Positions 8,628 through 17,673 are shown, counted from the stretch's first letter. The stretch is 64,000 bases of DNA from Cellulophaga sp. HaHaR_3_176 (GCF_019021925.1 NZ_CP058990.1:62001-126000), one strand, 5' to 3'. Numbers and translations are program-made. The notes: generated by a model from the letters alone, not told the origin.

Positions 8628-9431
8628 ATGAAAACAAAGGTTCTTTTAATAATAAGTGTTGCGTTATTTGCCTTTACTGGTTTTTCTCAACAACGTGGGG
8701 TTCGAATAGCTTATGTAGATATGGAATACATTCTAGAGAATGTTGAAGAATATCGAGAAGCTAATTTGCAGTTAGATGCTAAGGTTCAGAAATGGAAATT
8801 AGAAATCGAACAAGAACAAAGTGCTATTGATCAAATGAAAAAAGATCTGATAGCAGAAAAAGTTCTTTTAACAGCAGAGCTTATAGAAGAGCGAGAAGAG
8901 GAGATAAAAATTTTAGAGAAAGAAATGTTCGATTATCAGCAGGACAGATTTGGACCTAATGGAGATTTAGTTTTATCGAAACAAAGGTTGATACAGCCGA
9001 TACAAGATCAGGTTTTTAATGAAGTGCAGAAAATAGGTCAGAATAAAAAATATGATTTAATTTTTGATAAATCTGCAGATGTTGTAATGTTGTATGCAGA
9101 AAAAAGATTGGATCTAAGTGAATTAGTCTTGAAAGCTATTTCTCGTACACGAAAGGTAAGTGCGGCCAGAGAAAGAGTGAATAAAAGAAATGCTTTGGAT
9201 GATTATGAGGCTGAGCCAGTAGAAAGAGAAATGACAGATGCTCTAAAAGAGCGTTTATCTCAAGCGCAAGAAGCGCAAGAAGCTAGAGATAAAACATCTG
9301 CTGAAAAGCGTGAAGAGCAACTAAAGTTAAGAGAAGAAAGAAAAAAAGCTTACGAAGAAAGACGTAAGAAATTATTAGAAGAACGTGAGGCTAAGAAAAA
9401 AGCAACACAAGAAAGCGAAGACAATAAATAA
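8628..9431 (+). CDS. OmpH/Skp-family periplasmic chaperone, long form
   Basis: The 267-residue protein has a signal peptide (LLIISVALFAFTGFSQ) followed by RIAYVDMEYILENV, the typical OmpH entry strand. Two long charged coiled-coil helices and a short beta return (KKYDLIFDKSADVVMLYAEK) come next. The last 90 residues are very rich in Glu, Lys and Arg and extend beyond the usual Skp length of about 160. Skp-like trimers hold unfolded outer-membrane proteins in the periplasm for delivery to BamA, which is encoded just upstream. Confidence 0.9.
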   Translation: MKTKVLLIISVALFAFTGFSQQRGVRIAYVDMEYILENVEEYREANLQLDAKVQKWKLEIEQEQSAIDQMKKDLIAEKVLLTAELIEEREEEIKILEKEMFDYQQDRFGPNGDLVLSKQRLIQPIQDQVFNEVQKIGQNKKYDLIFDKSADVVMLYAEKRLDLSELVLKAISRTRKVSAARERVNKRNALDDYEAEPVEREMTDALKERLSQAQEAQEARDKTSAEKREEQLKLREERKKAYEERRKKLLEEREAKKKATQESEDNK

Positions 9432-9500
9432 TTTAATATCAAAAAATTCCTCAACGGAATAAAACCATTAATTTAATACTCAAATTGTAATTTAAAAATC

Positions 9501-10010
9501 ATGAAACACTTAAAAGGAATAGTAGCAGCAGTAGTTTTATTTGTAGCAACTACAGGTTTTGTAAACGCACAAAATAAAGTTGCACATATTAATGTAACAG
9601 AATTAATGTCTCAAATGCCAGAAATGAAGGCTGCTGAAGCTGAGTTAAAGAAATTAGAAGAAACTTACGGAGCAGATATACAAAGCTCAATGACTGAGTT
9701 GCAGAATAAGTATAAGCAATACCAGAGTGAAGCAGCTAGTAAGTCTGACGAGGAAAATCAAAAAAGAGGAGCTGAATTACAAGGTTTCGAAAAAACAATT
9801 CAAGAAGCTCGTCAAAAAGCATCTCAAGAATTACAAACTAAACAAATTGCATTGTTAGGTCCTATTTCAGATAAGGCTAAAGCTGCAATTGAGAAAGTAG
9901 CAGGAGTTCAAGGCATGAACTACGTTTTAGATTCTTCTCAAGGTAGTGGTGTAATTGTAGCAACAGGTACTGATTTATTACCTTTAGTAAAAAAAGAATT
10001 AGGTTTCTAG
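9501..10010 (+). CDS. OmpH/Skp-family periplasmic chaperone, short form
   Basis: The 169-residue protein has a signal peptide ending at VNAQ, then KVAHINVTELMSQMPEM, helical coiled-coil arms with many Glu, Lys and Gln, and a closing beta segment GMNYVLDSSQGSGVIVATG. This is the standard Skp size and layout. It is a paralogue of the preceding gene, 69 bases away. The pair after bamA indicates a local supply of periplasmic chaperones for barrel assembly. Confidence 0.93.
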   Translation: MKHLKGIVAAVVLFVATTGFVNAQNKVAHINVTELMSQMPEMKAAEAELKKLEETYGADIQSSMTELQNKYKQYQSEAASKSDEENQKRGAELQGFEKTIQEARQKASQELQTKQIALLGPISDKAKAAIEKVAGVQGMNYVLDSSQGSGVIVATGTDLLPLVKKELGF

Positions 10011-10032
10011 ATTGAAACTCTAAAAGATATAA

Positions 10033-10066
10033 AAAAAGCTCACTTTAAAAGTGGGCTTTTTTTTTG
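10033..10066 (+). terminator. Intrinsic terminator after the ompH pair
   Basis: A stem formed by AAAGCTCACTTT and AAGTGGGCTTT with a tiny AT loop is followed by an uninterrupted run of T. It closes the bamA-ompH transcription unit before murI. Confidence 0.85.
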
Positions 10067-10155
10067 ACTTATTTTTAATAATATTCTTTTTTAGTAGAGA
10101 CTTATTATTGGTGTAACTTTATCAAAAGATAATAAAACGTTTTATAGATACGTGT

Positions 10156-10935
10156 ATGAATAAGCAGTCTATTGGTATTTTTGATTCAGGTATCGGAGGT
10201 ACTTCTATTTGGAAAGAGATTAAGAAAGTATTGCCTTTTGAAGATACTATATACTTAGCTGATAGTAAAAATGCACCATATGGTGAAAAAAGCCCTCAAG
10301 AAATACTTGATTTAAGTATCAAAAATACAGAGTATTTATTAAGTAGAAATTGTAAAATTATAGTTGTAGCATGTAACACAGCAACAACAAATGCTATTTC
10401 TTACTTACGAAGTAAATTCGATATACCATTTATTGGCATTGAGCCGGCTATAAAGCCAGCAGTTTTAAAATCAACATCAAAAAAAATTGGTATTTTGGCA
10501 ACAAAAGGAACTTTGTCAAGTGCACTTTTTAATAATACTTCTAACGCCTATTCAAAAGGTATTACTATAATAGAACAAGATGGTGAGGGTTTAGTTCCTC
10601 TTATTGAAGCTGGACTCGTTAATAGCATTGAAACTCGTCAACTACTTTTAAAATATATTACTCCGATGGTAGAGCAGGGGATTGATCATTTGGTTTTAGG
10701 GTGCACACATTACCCATATTTAATTCCTGTTTTAAAAGGGTTAATGCCGCCTCATATACAAATTATAGATTCAGGAGAGGCTGTAGCTAAACAGACTAAA
10801 AATGTTTTAGAAAAATATGATTTGTTGTTAGAAACAGGAGTATCTACTAATCAACTATATACTAATGCAGATGTTGCAATTCTGAAAACCTTTCTGAAAG
10901 GGTATACTGTAGATGTCAGCTATTTAAATTTCTGA
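10156..10935 (+). CDS. murI: Glutamate racemase
   Basis: The 259-residue protein has the family landmarks: IGIFDSGIGG with Asp10 and Ser11 at the N-terminus, the first catalytic Cys73 in VACNTATTNA, and the second catalytic Cys in LVLGCTHYPYL. It interconverts L- and D-glutamate for peptidoglycan precursor synthesis in the cytoplasm. It sits after the envelope cluster and is convergent with folA, with only one base between the two stop codons. Confidence 0.97.
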   Translation: MNKQSIGIFDSGIGGTSIWKEIKKVLPFEDTIYLADSKNAPYGEKSPQEILDLSIKNTEYLLSRNCKIIVVACNTATTNAISYLRSKFDIPFIGIEPAIKPAVLKSTSKKIGILATKGTLSSALFNNTSNAYSKGITIIEQDGEGLVPLIEAGLVNSIETRQLLLKYITPMVEQGIDHLVLGCTHYPYLIPVLKGLMPPHIQIIDSGEAVAKQTKNVLEKYDLLLETGVSTNQLYTNADVAILKTFLKGYTVDVSYLNF

Positions 10936-10936
10936 G

Positions 10937-11437
10937 TTAAACCTTTTTTTTAAGATAAGTTAGATAGGTGAAATCATATTTATGCTTATCGTCTTTAGGG
11001 TGGTGTTCTTTATGAGTTAGTTCCCAGTTAGAAATATTGAATTCAGGAAAAAATGCATCTGCCTCAAAAGATTCATGAACTCTAGTGAGTTCTATTTTAT
11101 TTGCTTTTTCTAGTCCTAAGGCATAAATTTCTCCTCCGCCAATAATGTAAGTTAATTCATTGTCTTTGTCAAGAGTTAAGGCTTCCTCTAGGCTATGAAC
11201 AACGTAACAATCGTCAAAATTAATAGTATAGTCTTTGTCTCTTGTTATTACGATGTGTTTTCTGTTCGGTAGGGGCTTAGGGAAGCTTTCAAAAGTTTTT
11301 CTCCCCATAATGATGCTGTGCTTTGTTGTAAGCTTTTTAAAACGCTTAAAATCATCAGGTAAATGCCAGAGTAAATCATTATCTTTTCCTAATGCGTTGT
11401 TTTCAGCAGCAGCAGCTATTAAAGTGATAGTTTTCAA
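10937..11437 (-). CDS. folA: Dihydrofolate reductase
   Basis: The 166-residue protein has the DHFR N-terminus ITLIAAAAENNALGKDNDLLWHLPDDFKRFK in consecutive blocks, with the acidic active-site residue in LPDD, then IIMGRKTFESF and YIIGGGEIYALGL. It reduces dihydrofolate to tetrahydrofolate with NADPH. The reading frame begins with TTG at 11437; no ATG precedes the conserved N-terminus. TTG overlaps the 2TM gene stop as TTGA, suggesting translational coupling. thyA, which produces dihydrofolate, lies 2 kb away in the same orientation. Confidence 0.95.
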   Translation of the reverse strand: MKTITLIAAAAENNALGKDNDLLWHLPDDFKRFKKLTTKHSIIMGRKTFESFPKPLPNRKHIVITRDKDYTINFDDCYVVHSLEEALTLDKDNELTYIIGGGEIYALGLEKANKIELTRVHESFEADAFFPEFNISNWELTHKEHHPKDDKHKYDFTYLTYLKKKV

Positions 11438-11823
11438 TCTTCTTTTTTTTTATTGATTTGAGATGTGGGAAATTCAGTCTCAATTTCTTTTTGCAATTCA
11501 GATATTCTTTCTTTTTGTTTTTTAACAAGCTTCTCTCTTTGTACTCGCTCCCAATCTTTGCCCATAAATTTTTGTGTAACAAAAACATTTACACAATGCA
11601 TTATAAATAAAAAAGCCCAGAAAGTTATAGCCCAAATAAACCAGTTGTAGGTGTCTCCATATTTTAATATCTTGTTTATTAAAATTAAAAAAACGCTTCC
11701 TATTAAGAAAATTACGAAATGTGTAAACAAACGTTTTTTCTGCTTAATTCTTAATTGAGCATTCTCTAACAACTCATGTTGTTGAATATTTATTTCGGAC
11801 TCTTTTTTTTCTTTAGAAAACAT
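11434..11823 (-). CDS. 2TM-domain protein
   Basis: The product is a small membrane protein with two adjacent transmembrane helices (FTHFVIFLIGSVFLILINKI and FIWAITFWAFLFIMHCVNVF). A conserved cytoplasmic motif, FMGKDWERVQREKL, and a charged C-terminal helix follow. This matches the 2TM domain family, whose function is unknown. The frame is open from an ATG at 11871, but I choose the internal ATG at 11823 because a -7 box (minus-strand TATATTTG at 11852-11845) lies between them, so the upstream ATG would not be transcribed. It overlaps folA by four bases. Confidence 0.78.
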   Translation of the reverse strand: MFSKEKKESEINIQQHELLENAQLRIKQKKRLFTHFVIFLIGSVFLILINKILKYGDTYNWFIWAITFWAFLFIMHCVNVFVTQKFMGKDWERVQREKLVKKQKERISELQKEIETEFPTSQINKKKED

Positions 11824-11844
11824 GTCAATATGTATCTTTACTAA

Positions 11845-11852
11845 CAAATATA
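11845..11852 (-). promoter_or_regulatory. -7 box TATATTTG for the 2TM-folA unit
   Basis: Exact match to TAnnTTTG on the minus strand, 22 bases upstream of the ATG at 11823. It decides the start of the 2TM gene. Confidence 0.5.
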
Positions 11853-11882
11853 CTATAAATACTATTTTCAACTATTCATAAT

Positions 11883-12968
11883 ATGCAAAAGATAAGTAAA
11901 GATTTTCCGATTTTAGATCAGTATATATATGCAAATACAGCAACAACTGGTATTATGTATGATGGCTTGTTAGATTGGAGGCAAGAACATGATTTGGATT
12001 ATTTAATAGGTGGAAGTAATTTCAAACTTAAAGCAACAAAACTTTTAGAAGATACAAGAACTGTCGTGGGGCGTTTTTTTAACTGCAAGGCGGAAAACGT
12101 AGCTTTAGTGCAAAATTTTTCATTAGGACTTAATATCCTTTTAGAAGGCTTAGATAAAAAGCACAAGGTTTTAATGATTGAAGAAGATTATCCATCTTTA
12201 AAATGGCCATTTTTAAGTAGAGATTTTGAAGTTTCTTGTTTGCAACTCTCAAGTAAATTAGAAGATGATATTTTAAAAACAATTAAAGAGAAAAATATTT
12301 CTGTTTTAGCATTAAGTCTTATCCAATGGATTAATGGATTTAAAATCGATTTAAGTTTTTTACAAAAACTAAAAAAAGAATTTCCTGAACTTTTAATTAT
12401 TGCTGATGCAACTCAATATTGCGGTACAGAAAGTTTTGATTTTGAAACATCAGGAATAGATGTTTTGGGAGCAAGTGCTTATAAATGGCTTTTGTCAGGT
12501 GCAGGTAACGGGTTTTTGCTTTTCAAAGAGGATGTTAAGAGTAAATTTTCTTTAAGTTTTTCGGGGTTCAATTCAGCAAGTGGAAATTTAGATGGAAAAG
12601 ATAAATTTCCTTTTATTAAGCATTTTGAGCCGGGCCATTTAGATACATTAGCTTTTGGGAGTTTGAAGTTTTCTCTTGAATACCTTACATCTATAGGAAT
12701 GGAAAATATAACAAAACACAATAAAGAAATAAGTAATCAGGCTTTTAAAGAATTTAAAAAATTAAACGTTTTAGATGAAACTGTTATTGATAGAGATGAA
12801 CATAGTACTATTTTTAATGTAAAGGGAGGTCAGAAATTATTTGACACTCTTACTAATAATGATATAATGTGCACGCAAAGAGGAGATGGTATTCGTTTGA
12901 GTTTTCATTTTTATAATTCTATGAAAAATGTAAATAAAGTTATTGATATCATAAAAAAAATGAAGTAG
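11883..12968 (+). CDS. Class V aminotransferase-like PLP enzyme
   Basis: The 361-residue fold-type I enzyme has the PLP-binding Asp175 in LIIADATQYCG and the Schiff-base Lys201 in GASAYKWLLSGAGNGFL, with ENVALVQNFSLGLNILL as the N-terminal cofactor segment. It belongs to the cysteine desulfurase/kynureninase-like class V family. There is no clear active-site Cys loop typical of IscS or SufS, so desulfurase activity is unproven. It starts 60 bases from the divergent 2TM gene. The substrate cannot be assigned. Confidence 0.85.
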   Translation: MQKISKDFPILDQYIYANTATTGIMYDGLLDWRQEHDLDYLIGGSNFKLKATKLLEDTRTVVGRFFNCKAENVALVQNFSLGLNILLEGLDKKHKVLMIEEDYPSLKWPFLSRDFEVSCLQLSSKLEDDILKTIKEKNISVLALSLIQWINGFKIDLSFLQKLKKEFPELLIIADATQYCGTESFDFETSGIDVLGASAYKWLLSGAGNGFLLFKEDVKSKFSLSFSGFNSASGNLDGKDKFPFIKHFEPGHLDTLAFGSLKFSLEYLTSIGMENITKHNKEISNQAFKEFKKLNVLDETVIDRDEHSTIFNVKGGQKLFDTLTNNDIMCTQRGDGIRLSFHFYNSMKNVNKVIDIIKKMK

Positions 12969-13117
12969 CATTTTATTGTTTACAAAAAAATATTGCGATA
13001 AATTGAGAATTCTAATTTTTTGTAAATTCAATTTTGTTAATTTCATAAATCGGTGATAACATGTTGGTAATCAATATTTTTATATGTTGATTTGTAATGA
13101 ATAAAAAACAAAAGACT

Positions 13118-13414
13118 ATGGCTATTACAAAACAATTTTTAAAAAGTAAGCCGGTTTGTAAGGTTACTTTTACAGTACCAGCAGAGAATGCAGGAAAAGT
13201 TTTTGTTGTTGGTGACTTTAACGATTGGAATCCAAAAAATGGATCTTTAAGAAAATTAAAGAATGGTACTTTTAAAGGTACTATTGATTTGCCTAAGGAG
13301 CAATCTTACGAATTTAAATATCTTATTGATGATATTTACGTAAACGAACCTGAAGCTGATGGTTTGAAATGGAATGATTACGCAGGTGCAGAGAATTCGA
13401 TTTTAGCACTATAG
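13118..13414 (+). CDS. CBM48/AMPK-type glycogen-binding-like small protein
   Basis: A 98-residue protein consisting of a single isoamylase N-terminal (early set) domain. The diagnostic run is VFVVGDFNDWNP, followed by LKKL-like strands, GTFKGTIDLPKEQSYEFKYLIDD and a C-terminal AGAENSIL segment. Such domains bind glycogen or starch in multidomain enzymes; stand-alone copies are common in Flavobacteriaceae and have no assigned role. The frame is open from an ATG at 13097; I prefer ATG 13118 because homologous proteins normally begin at the MAIxKQxLKSKP sequence. Confidence 0.82.
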   Translation: MAITKQFLKSKPVCKVTFTVPAENAGKVFVVGDFNDWNPKNGSLRKLKNGTFKGTIDLPKEQSYEFKYLIDDIYVNEPEADGLKWNDYAGAENSILAL

Positions 13415-13424
13415 TTTTAAATAT

Positions 13425-13466
13425 AAAAAAGCCCCTCTGTTATTATTAATTGAGGGGCTTTTTATT
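13425..13466. terminator. Bidirectional terminator between CBM48 gene and thyA
   Basis: AAAAAAGCCCCTC pairs with GAGGGGCTTTTT across a 14-base AT-rich loop. A and T tracts on both sides let it end both convergent transcripts. Confidence 0.9.
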
Positions 13467-13468
13467 TT

Positions 13469-14293
13469 TTAGATTGCTACTATTCCTTTAATATGGGGGT
13501 GTGGTTCGTAACCACTCAGCGTAAAATCTTCAAATTTGAAATCTAAAATATCTTTAATATCAGGATTTAAAGTCATTTTAGGTAAAGGTTTAGGTTCTCT
13601 ACTTAATTGAAGTTCTACTTGCTCCATATGGTTATTGTAGATATGAGCATCTCCAAAAGTGTGTATAAATTCACCTGCTTCATAACCACAAACTTGTGCC
13701 ATCATCATTGTAAATAAAGCGTATGATGCAATATTAAAAGGTACGCCTAAAAATATATCTGCACTTCGTTGGTATAATTGGCAAGATAATTTACCGTCGG
13801 AAACATAAAATTGAAAAAATGCATGACAAGGTGGTAATGCGGCTTTTCCATTTGCAACGTTCTCGGAAAAAGATTTAGAGGTGTCAGGTAAAACACTAGG
13901 GTTCCATGCCGATACAATCATTCTTCTGCTATTAGGATTGTTTTTTAAAGAATGAATTACCTCTTTAATTTGGTCTATATCATCACTATTCCAGTTACGC
14001 CATTGATGTCCATAAACAGGCCCCAAGTCACCATTTTCATCAGCCCATTCATTCCAGATTCGAACACCATTTTCTTGAAGATATTTTATATTAGTATCTC
14101 CTTTTAAAAACCATAAAAGTTCGTAAACAATAGATTTTAAATGTAATTTTTTAGTGGTTACCATAGGGAAACCTTCACTTAAGTCAAAACGCATTTGATA
14201 ACCAAAAACACTTTTAGTTCCGGTACCGGTACGGTCGCCTTTTTGGTTGCCTGTTTCTAATACGTGTTTTAATAAATCGTGATATTGTTTCAT
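13469..14293 (-). CDS. thyA: Thymidylate synthase
   Basis: The 274-residue ThyA has [11 protein letters not shown] near residue 21, [13 protein letters not shown], the arginine pair [11 protein letters not shown] that contacts phosphate, and the catalytic Cys156 in [30 protein letters not shown] and [12 protein letters not shown] complete the fold. It methylates dUMP with methylenetetrahydrofolate, releasing dihydrofolate that FolA must recycle. Both ThyA and FolA encoded nearby indicate the classical dTMP cycle rather than ThyX. Confidence 0.98.
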   Translation of the reverse strand: MKQYHDLLKHVLETGNQKGDRTGTGTKSVFGYQMRFDLSEGFPMVTTKKLHLKSIVYELLWFLKGDTNIKYLQENGVRIWNEWADENGDLGPVYGHQWRNWNSDDIDQIKEVIHSLKNNPNSRRMIVSAWNPSVLPDTSKSFSENVANGKAALPPCHAFFQFYVSDGKLSCQLYQRSADIFLGVPFNIASYALFTMMMAQVCGYEAGEFIHTFGDAHIYNNHMEQVELQLSREPKPLPKMTLNPDIKDILDFKFEDFTLSGYEPHPHIKGIVAI

Positions 14294-14430
14294 ATTGTTG
14301 AAATAGATTTATGGTGCTAAAAATAATTTGAAATCAAAAATAATAAATCAATTGACTATTTTATAATCTCAGTTATTAATGGATTAAAACAAATTTGATT
14401 TTGAAATATAATAATGATGCTTAGATGTTT

Positions 14431-15933
14431 TTATCCAAGTATCATTCCGGCAATTGTAGCTGATAGTAAAGAGGCAATAGAGCCTCCTAAAACAGCTTTT
14501 AGGCCAAGTTCTGATAATGTTTTTCTTTGGCTAGGGGCTAAAGATCCAATACCTCCAATTTGTATACCTATTGAAGCAAAGTTCGCAAAACCACAAAGCA
14601 TGTAAGTAGCCATTAAAATTGATTTATTGTAGGTAAAATGTGTGCCTGAAGCAACATCTTTAAGTTCTGCTAATTGTTTGTAACCGATAAATTCACTTGC
14701 AGCTAATTTTACACCTAACAATTGTCCCATAAGCATAATGTCTTCCTTAGCTACACCAATTAACCACATTAATGGGGCAAAAGTATATCCTAAAAGAAAC
14801 TCTAATGATAAACTATCATATTGAGTGTTGTTTGCAATTACTTCATTTAATGGTGTAAAATGCCATGAAATATTTAAAGATTCTACAGTAAGTCCATCAA
14901 AGCTTGCAGCTCCACCTAAAATACCATTAATCATTGCTATAAGAGCAACAAAAACCAAAAGCATAGCGCCAACATTTACGGCTAGTTTTAAACCTTCTGT
15001 TGTACCATTTGCAATAGCATCTAATATATTTGCTCCAATTTTATCTTGAGATACATTTACATCGGTATCTACAGCTTCAGTTTGCGGGTATAGTATTTTA
15101 GAGATAACAATTGCTCCAGGAGCAGCCATAACTGAGGCAGCTAATAGGTGTTTTGCAAATTCAAGTCTTAATATAGGGTCGTTACCACCTAAAAATCCTA
15201 TGTATGCAGCTAAGACCGCACCAGCTACAGTTGCCATTCCGCCAACCATCACTAATAGTATTTCAGACTTATTCATTTTTTCTAAATATGCCTTAATCAA
15301 CAAAGGTGCTTCAGTTTGGCCTAAAAAGATATTACCAGCAACTGATAAGCTCTCTGCTCCAGAAATGCCAAGTGTTTTTGTTAGTAGCCAAGCTAATGCT
15401 TTTACTACTTTTTGTATGATGCCTAAATAGAATAAAACGGAAGTTAAAGCGGAGAAAAATATGATAGTAGGTAATACTTGAAAAGCGAATATGAAACCGA
15501 ATTTGTCCATATCAGTTACTAATCCTTCAAATAAAAACTTACTTCCTTTAGTTGTAAATTCAAGGATGCTAACAAAAACTTTACCTACACTGTCAAAAAC
15601 CACAGCTATAAATTCAATTTTTAATACACCAATAGCGATAATTAGTTGTAAACCTAGACCGATACCTACAGTTTTCCAGTTAATTGCTTTTCGGTTTGCG
15701 CTAAAAATAAAAGCTACTAATATCAAAACAAACATTCCTAGAATTCCTCTAAAAAAGCTATTGAGACTAAAACCTTCGTTAGGTTTTATACCATTAGTGG
15801 TTTGATTTAAATCGCTAATGCTAATTGTGTTTACAGAATTAGCTATGGTATCTAATGTATTAGCATCTTGAGCAAATACTGGTAGAGCAAAAAGGCTTAC
15901 AATAATAACAAACCAGAAGCTGTTTTTCATCAA
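14431..15933 (-). CDS. Concentrative nucleoside transporter (NupC/CNT family)
   Basis: The 500-residue inner-membrane protein has an N-terminal signal-like segment ending PVFAQ, a linker of about 35 residues, then about ten hydrophobic segments. CNT signatures are present: FLGQTEAPLLIKAYLEKMNKSE, GGMATVAGAVLAAYIGFLG and the C-terminal ATYMLCGFANFASIGIQIGG. CNT proteins import nucleosides by Na+ or H+ symport. The cleavable-looking N-terminus followed by a periplasmic linker is an extension compared with E. coli NupC (about 400 residues). The nearby thyA and deoxynucleoside kinase fit nucleoside salvage. Confidence 0.93.
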   Translation of the reverse strand: MMKNSFWFVIIVSLFALPVFAQDANTLDTIANSVNTISISDLNQTTNGIKPNEGFSLNSFFRGILGMFVLILVAFIFSANRKAINWKTVGIGLGLQLIIAIGVLKIEFIAVVFDSVGKVFVSILEFTTKGSKFLFEGLVTDMDKFGFIFAFQVLPTIIFFSALTSVLFYLGIIQKVVKALAWLLTKTLGISGAESLSVAGNIFLGQTEAPLLIKAYLEKMNKSEILLVMVGGMATVAGAVLAAYIGFLGGNDPILRLEFAKHLLAASVMAAPGAIVISKILYPQTEAVDTDVNVSQDKIGANILDAIANGTTEGLKLAVNVGAMLLVFVALIAMINGILGGAASFDGLTVESLNISWHFTPLNEVIANNTQYDSLSLEFLLGYTFAPLMWLIGVAKEDIMLMGQLLGVKLAASEFIGYKQLAELKDVASGTHFTYNKSILMATYMLCGFANFASIGIQIGGIGSLAPSQRKTLSELGLKAVLGGSIASLLSATIAGMILG

Positions 15934-15956
15934 TTTAAATTTGAATGATATTAATA

Positions 15957-16586
15957 TTATTGGCGTTTAGAGATTTCATCTCTTAGTTTGGCAGCCTTTT
16001 CATAGTTTTCATTGGTAACAGCGCTATCTAACTCTTTGTAAAGCTCTTCGATGGTTAATTCAGAGTATCCATCAGAAGCAGAACCAGAAATTTCTACAGT
16101 TTCTCCTTCTTGCAGAATTTCATTAACCATAATACTGTCGTCTAAACTTTCATTTTCTTTGTCTTTGCTAGAAAATTTCAAGAAAATGCCTGCTTTGTCT
16201 AATATAGTTTTGTAAGTGAAAATTGGTGCGTTAAAGCGTAGTGCAAGTGCTATAGCGTCACTTGTTCTTGCATCAATAATTTCTTCTATTTTGTCTCTTT
16301 CGCAAATTATGCTAGAGTAAAAAACACCATCAACTAATTTATGTATGATTACTTGCTTCACAATAATATCAAAACGATCAGCAAAATTTTTAAAAAGGTC
16401 ATGAGTTAAAGGGCGAGGTGGTTTAATCTCTTTTTCTAAAGCTATAGCAATAGATTGCGCTTCAAATGCTCCAATTACTATTGGTAGTTTTCTGTCTCCT
16501 TCGACTTCATTTAATATAAGGGCATATGCACCATTTTGTGTTTGGCTATACGATATACCTTTAATTTTTAATCTAACTAAGCTCAT
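15957..16586 (-). CDS. Bifunctional nuclease family protein with C-terminal UVR motif
   Basis: The 209-residue protein has a BFN (DUF151) domain over about residues 1-135, including LPIVIGAFEAQSIAIALE and the DARTSDAIALALRFNAPIFT acidic block. The C-terminal 35 residues, beginning ELTIEELYKELDSAV and containing YEKAAKLRDEI, form a UVR motif like that of UvrB and UvrC. Plant members have DNase and RNase activity; the bacterial function is not established. The UVR tail suggests a protein-protein contact. It lies 24 bases upstream of nupC, so co-transcription is likely. Confidence 0.88.
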   Translation of the reverse strand: MSLVRLKIKGISYSQTQNGAYALILNEVEGDRKLPIVIGAFEAQSIAIALEKEIKPPRPLTHDLFKNFADRFDIIVKQVIIHKLVDGVFYSSIICERDKIEEIIDARTSDAIALALRFNAPIFTYKTILDKAGIFLKFSSKDKENESLDDSIMVNEILQEGETVEISGSASDGYSELTIEELYKELDSAVTNENYEKAAKLRDEISKRQ

Positions 16587-16604
16587 AAATATTTGTAAAC
16601 TATC

Positions 16605-16651
16605 AAGGGCTGTTTAAATAAAAGGCTCGACCTAATATTTAAACAGCCCTT
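16605..16651. repeat. 16-bp perfect inverted repeat between etfA and the nuclease gene
   Basis: AAGGGCTGTTTAAATA (16605-16620) is the exact reverse complement of TATTTAAACAGCCCTT (16636-16651), with a 15-base loop. It lies between the etfA stop and the nuclease-family start, both on the minus strand. The strong hairpin has no good T-tract on the minus strand, so it may end etfBA transcription in another way, stabilise the 3' end, or act on the downstream gene. Confidence 0.6.
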
Positions 16652-16674
16652 TAAGTGGCACAATTTAGCAAATT

Positions 16675-17643
16675 TTAAGCGTTTTGGGCTTTAAATTCTT
16701 TTAATTTTTCGATTAGGCTTGGTACAACCTCGAAAGCATCACCAACTATACCGTAATCTGCAGCTTTAAAAAACGGAGCTTCGGCATCAGTATTGATAAC
16801 TACTTTTACTTTTGATGAGCTAACACCGGCTAAATGCTGAATGGCTCCAGAAATTCCAATTGCTATATATAAATTACTAGCTACGGGCTTTCCTGTTTGC
16901 CCAACATGTTCGCCATGAGGTCTCCAACCTAAATCAGAGACAGGTTTAGAGCAAGCAGTTGCTGCTCCTAATACATCTGCTAATTCTTCAATCATTCCCC
17001 AGTTTTCAGGACCTTTTAAACCTCTTCCGCCAGAAACAACGATGTCTGCGTCTGCTATAGTAGCTTTTCCTACTACTTTGTCTATTTCAATCGATTTTAC
17101 TGAAAAATCTGCATCACTAACATTTGGAGAAAAATCTTCAACGCTAGCGGCAACTTTATTTTCAACAATACCGAAAGAATTGTTTGAAACGCCTATAACC
17201 TTTACATCTGTTGTTATTTCAGAAAAAGCAAAACCTTTATTACTAAAAGCAGTTCTTTTTGCTACAAATGGGTTTGTGCTTTCTGGAGCAGCTACGACAT
17301 TAGGCACATAACCTGCTTTTAATTTTCCAGCTAATAAAGGAGCTAAATATTTTGTATCTGTGCTTGAGCTTAAGATAATTACTTTAGCACCTTCTTTTTC
17401 TGCAGCTTGTTGAATGCTGCTTGCGTATGCTTTGGCATTAAAAGTTGCTAAGTTATCGGTAGTTATATTTAATACTTTTGAAATTCCATAATCTCCTAAG
17501 CTTTCATTATTAGACGCATTAATTGCTATAGCAGTTGCTGTTGTTCCTAATTGCTTGGCAACTTCAGCAGCATAAGAAGCTACTTCAAAAGCATTTTTTT
17601 TAAATTTCCCGTTTTCAGATTCTGTATATACTAAGACTGACAT
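16675..17643 (-). CDS. etfA: Electron transfer flavoprotein alpha subunit
   Basis: The 322-residue EtfA ends with the FAD-binding domain: DIVVSGGRGLKGPENW, CSKPVSDLGWRPHGEHVGQTGKPV split over adjacent blocks, and LYIAIGISGAIQHLAG. With EtfB it forms the FAD/AMP heterodimer that takes electrons from acyl-CoA dehydrogenases and passes them to ETF-quinone oxidoreductase. It lies 30 bases after etfB in one operon. The length is normal for the beta-oxidation type ETF. Confidence 0.97.
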   Translation of the reverse strand: MSVLVYTESENGKFKKNAFEVASYAAEVAKQLGTTATAIAINASNNESLGDYGISKVLNITTDNLATFNAKAYASSIQQAAEKEGAKVIILSSSTDTKYLAPLLAGKLKAGYVPNVVAAPESTNPFVAKRTAFSNKGFAFSEITTDVKVIGVSNNSFGIVENKVAASVEDFSPNVSDADFSVKSIEIDKVVGKATIADADIVVSGGRGLKGPENWGMIEELADVLGAATACSKPVSDLGWRPHGEHVGQTGKPVASNLYIAIGISGAIQHLAGVSSSKVKVVINTDAEAPFFKAADYGIVGDAFEVVPSLIEKLKEFKAQNA

Positions 17644-17673
17644 ATATTTTAATTTTTTAAATTCAAGATAATA

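Noticed and set aside
11824..11871. Upstream ATG as the start of the 2TM protein
   Set aside because: A consensus -7 box lies between it and the internal ATG at 11823, so the upstream codons would not be transcribed.
14414..15805. Several plus-strand frames opposite nupC
   Set aside because: All lie antisense to the conserved transporter and have the low-complexity look of reversed membrane-protein codons.
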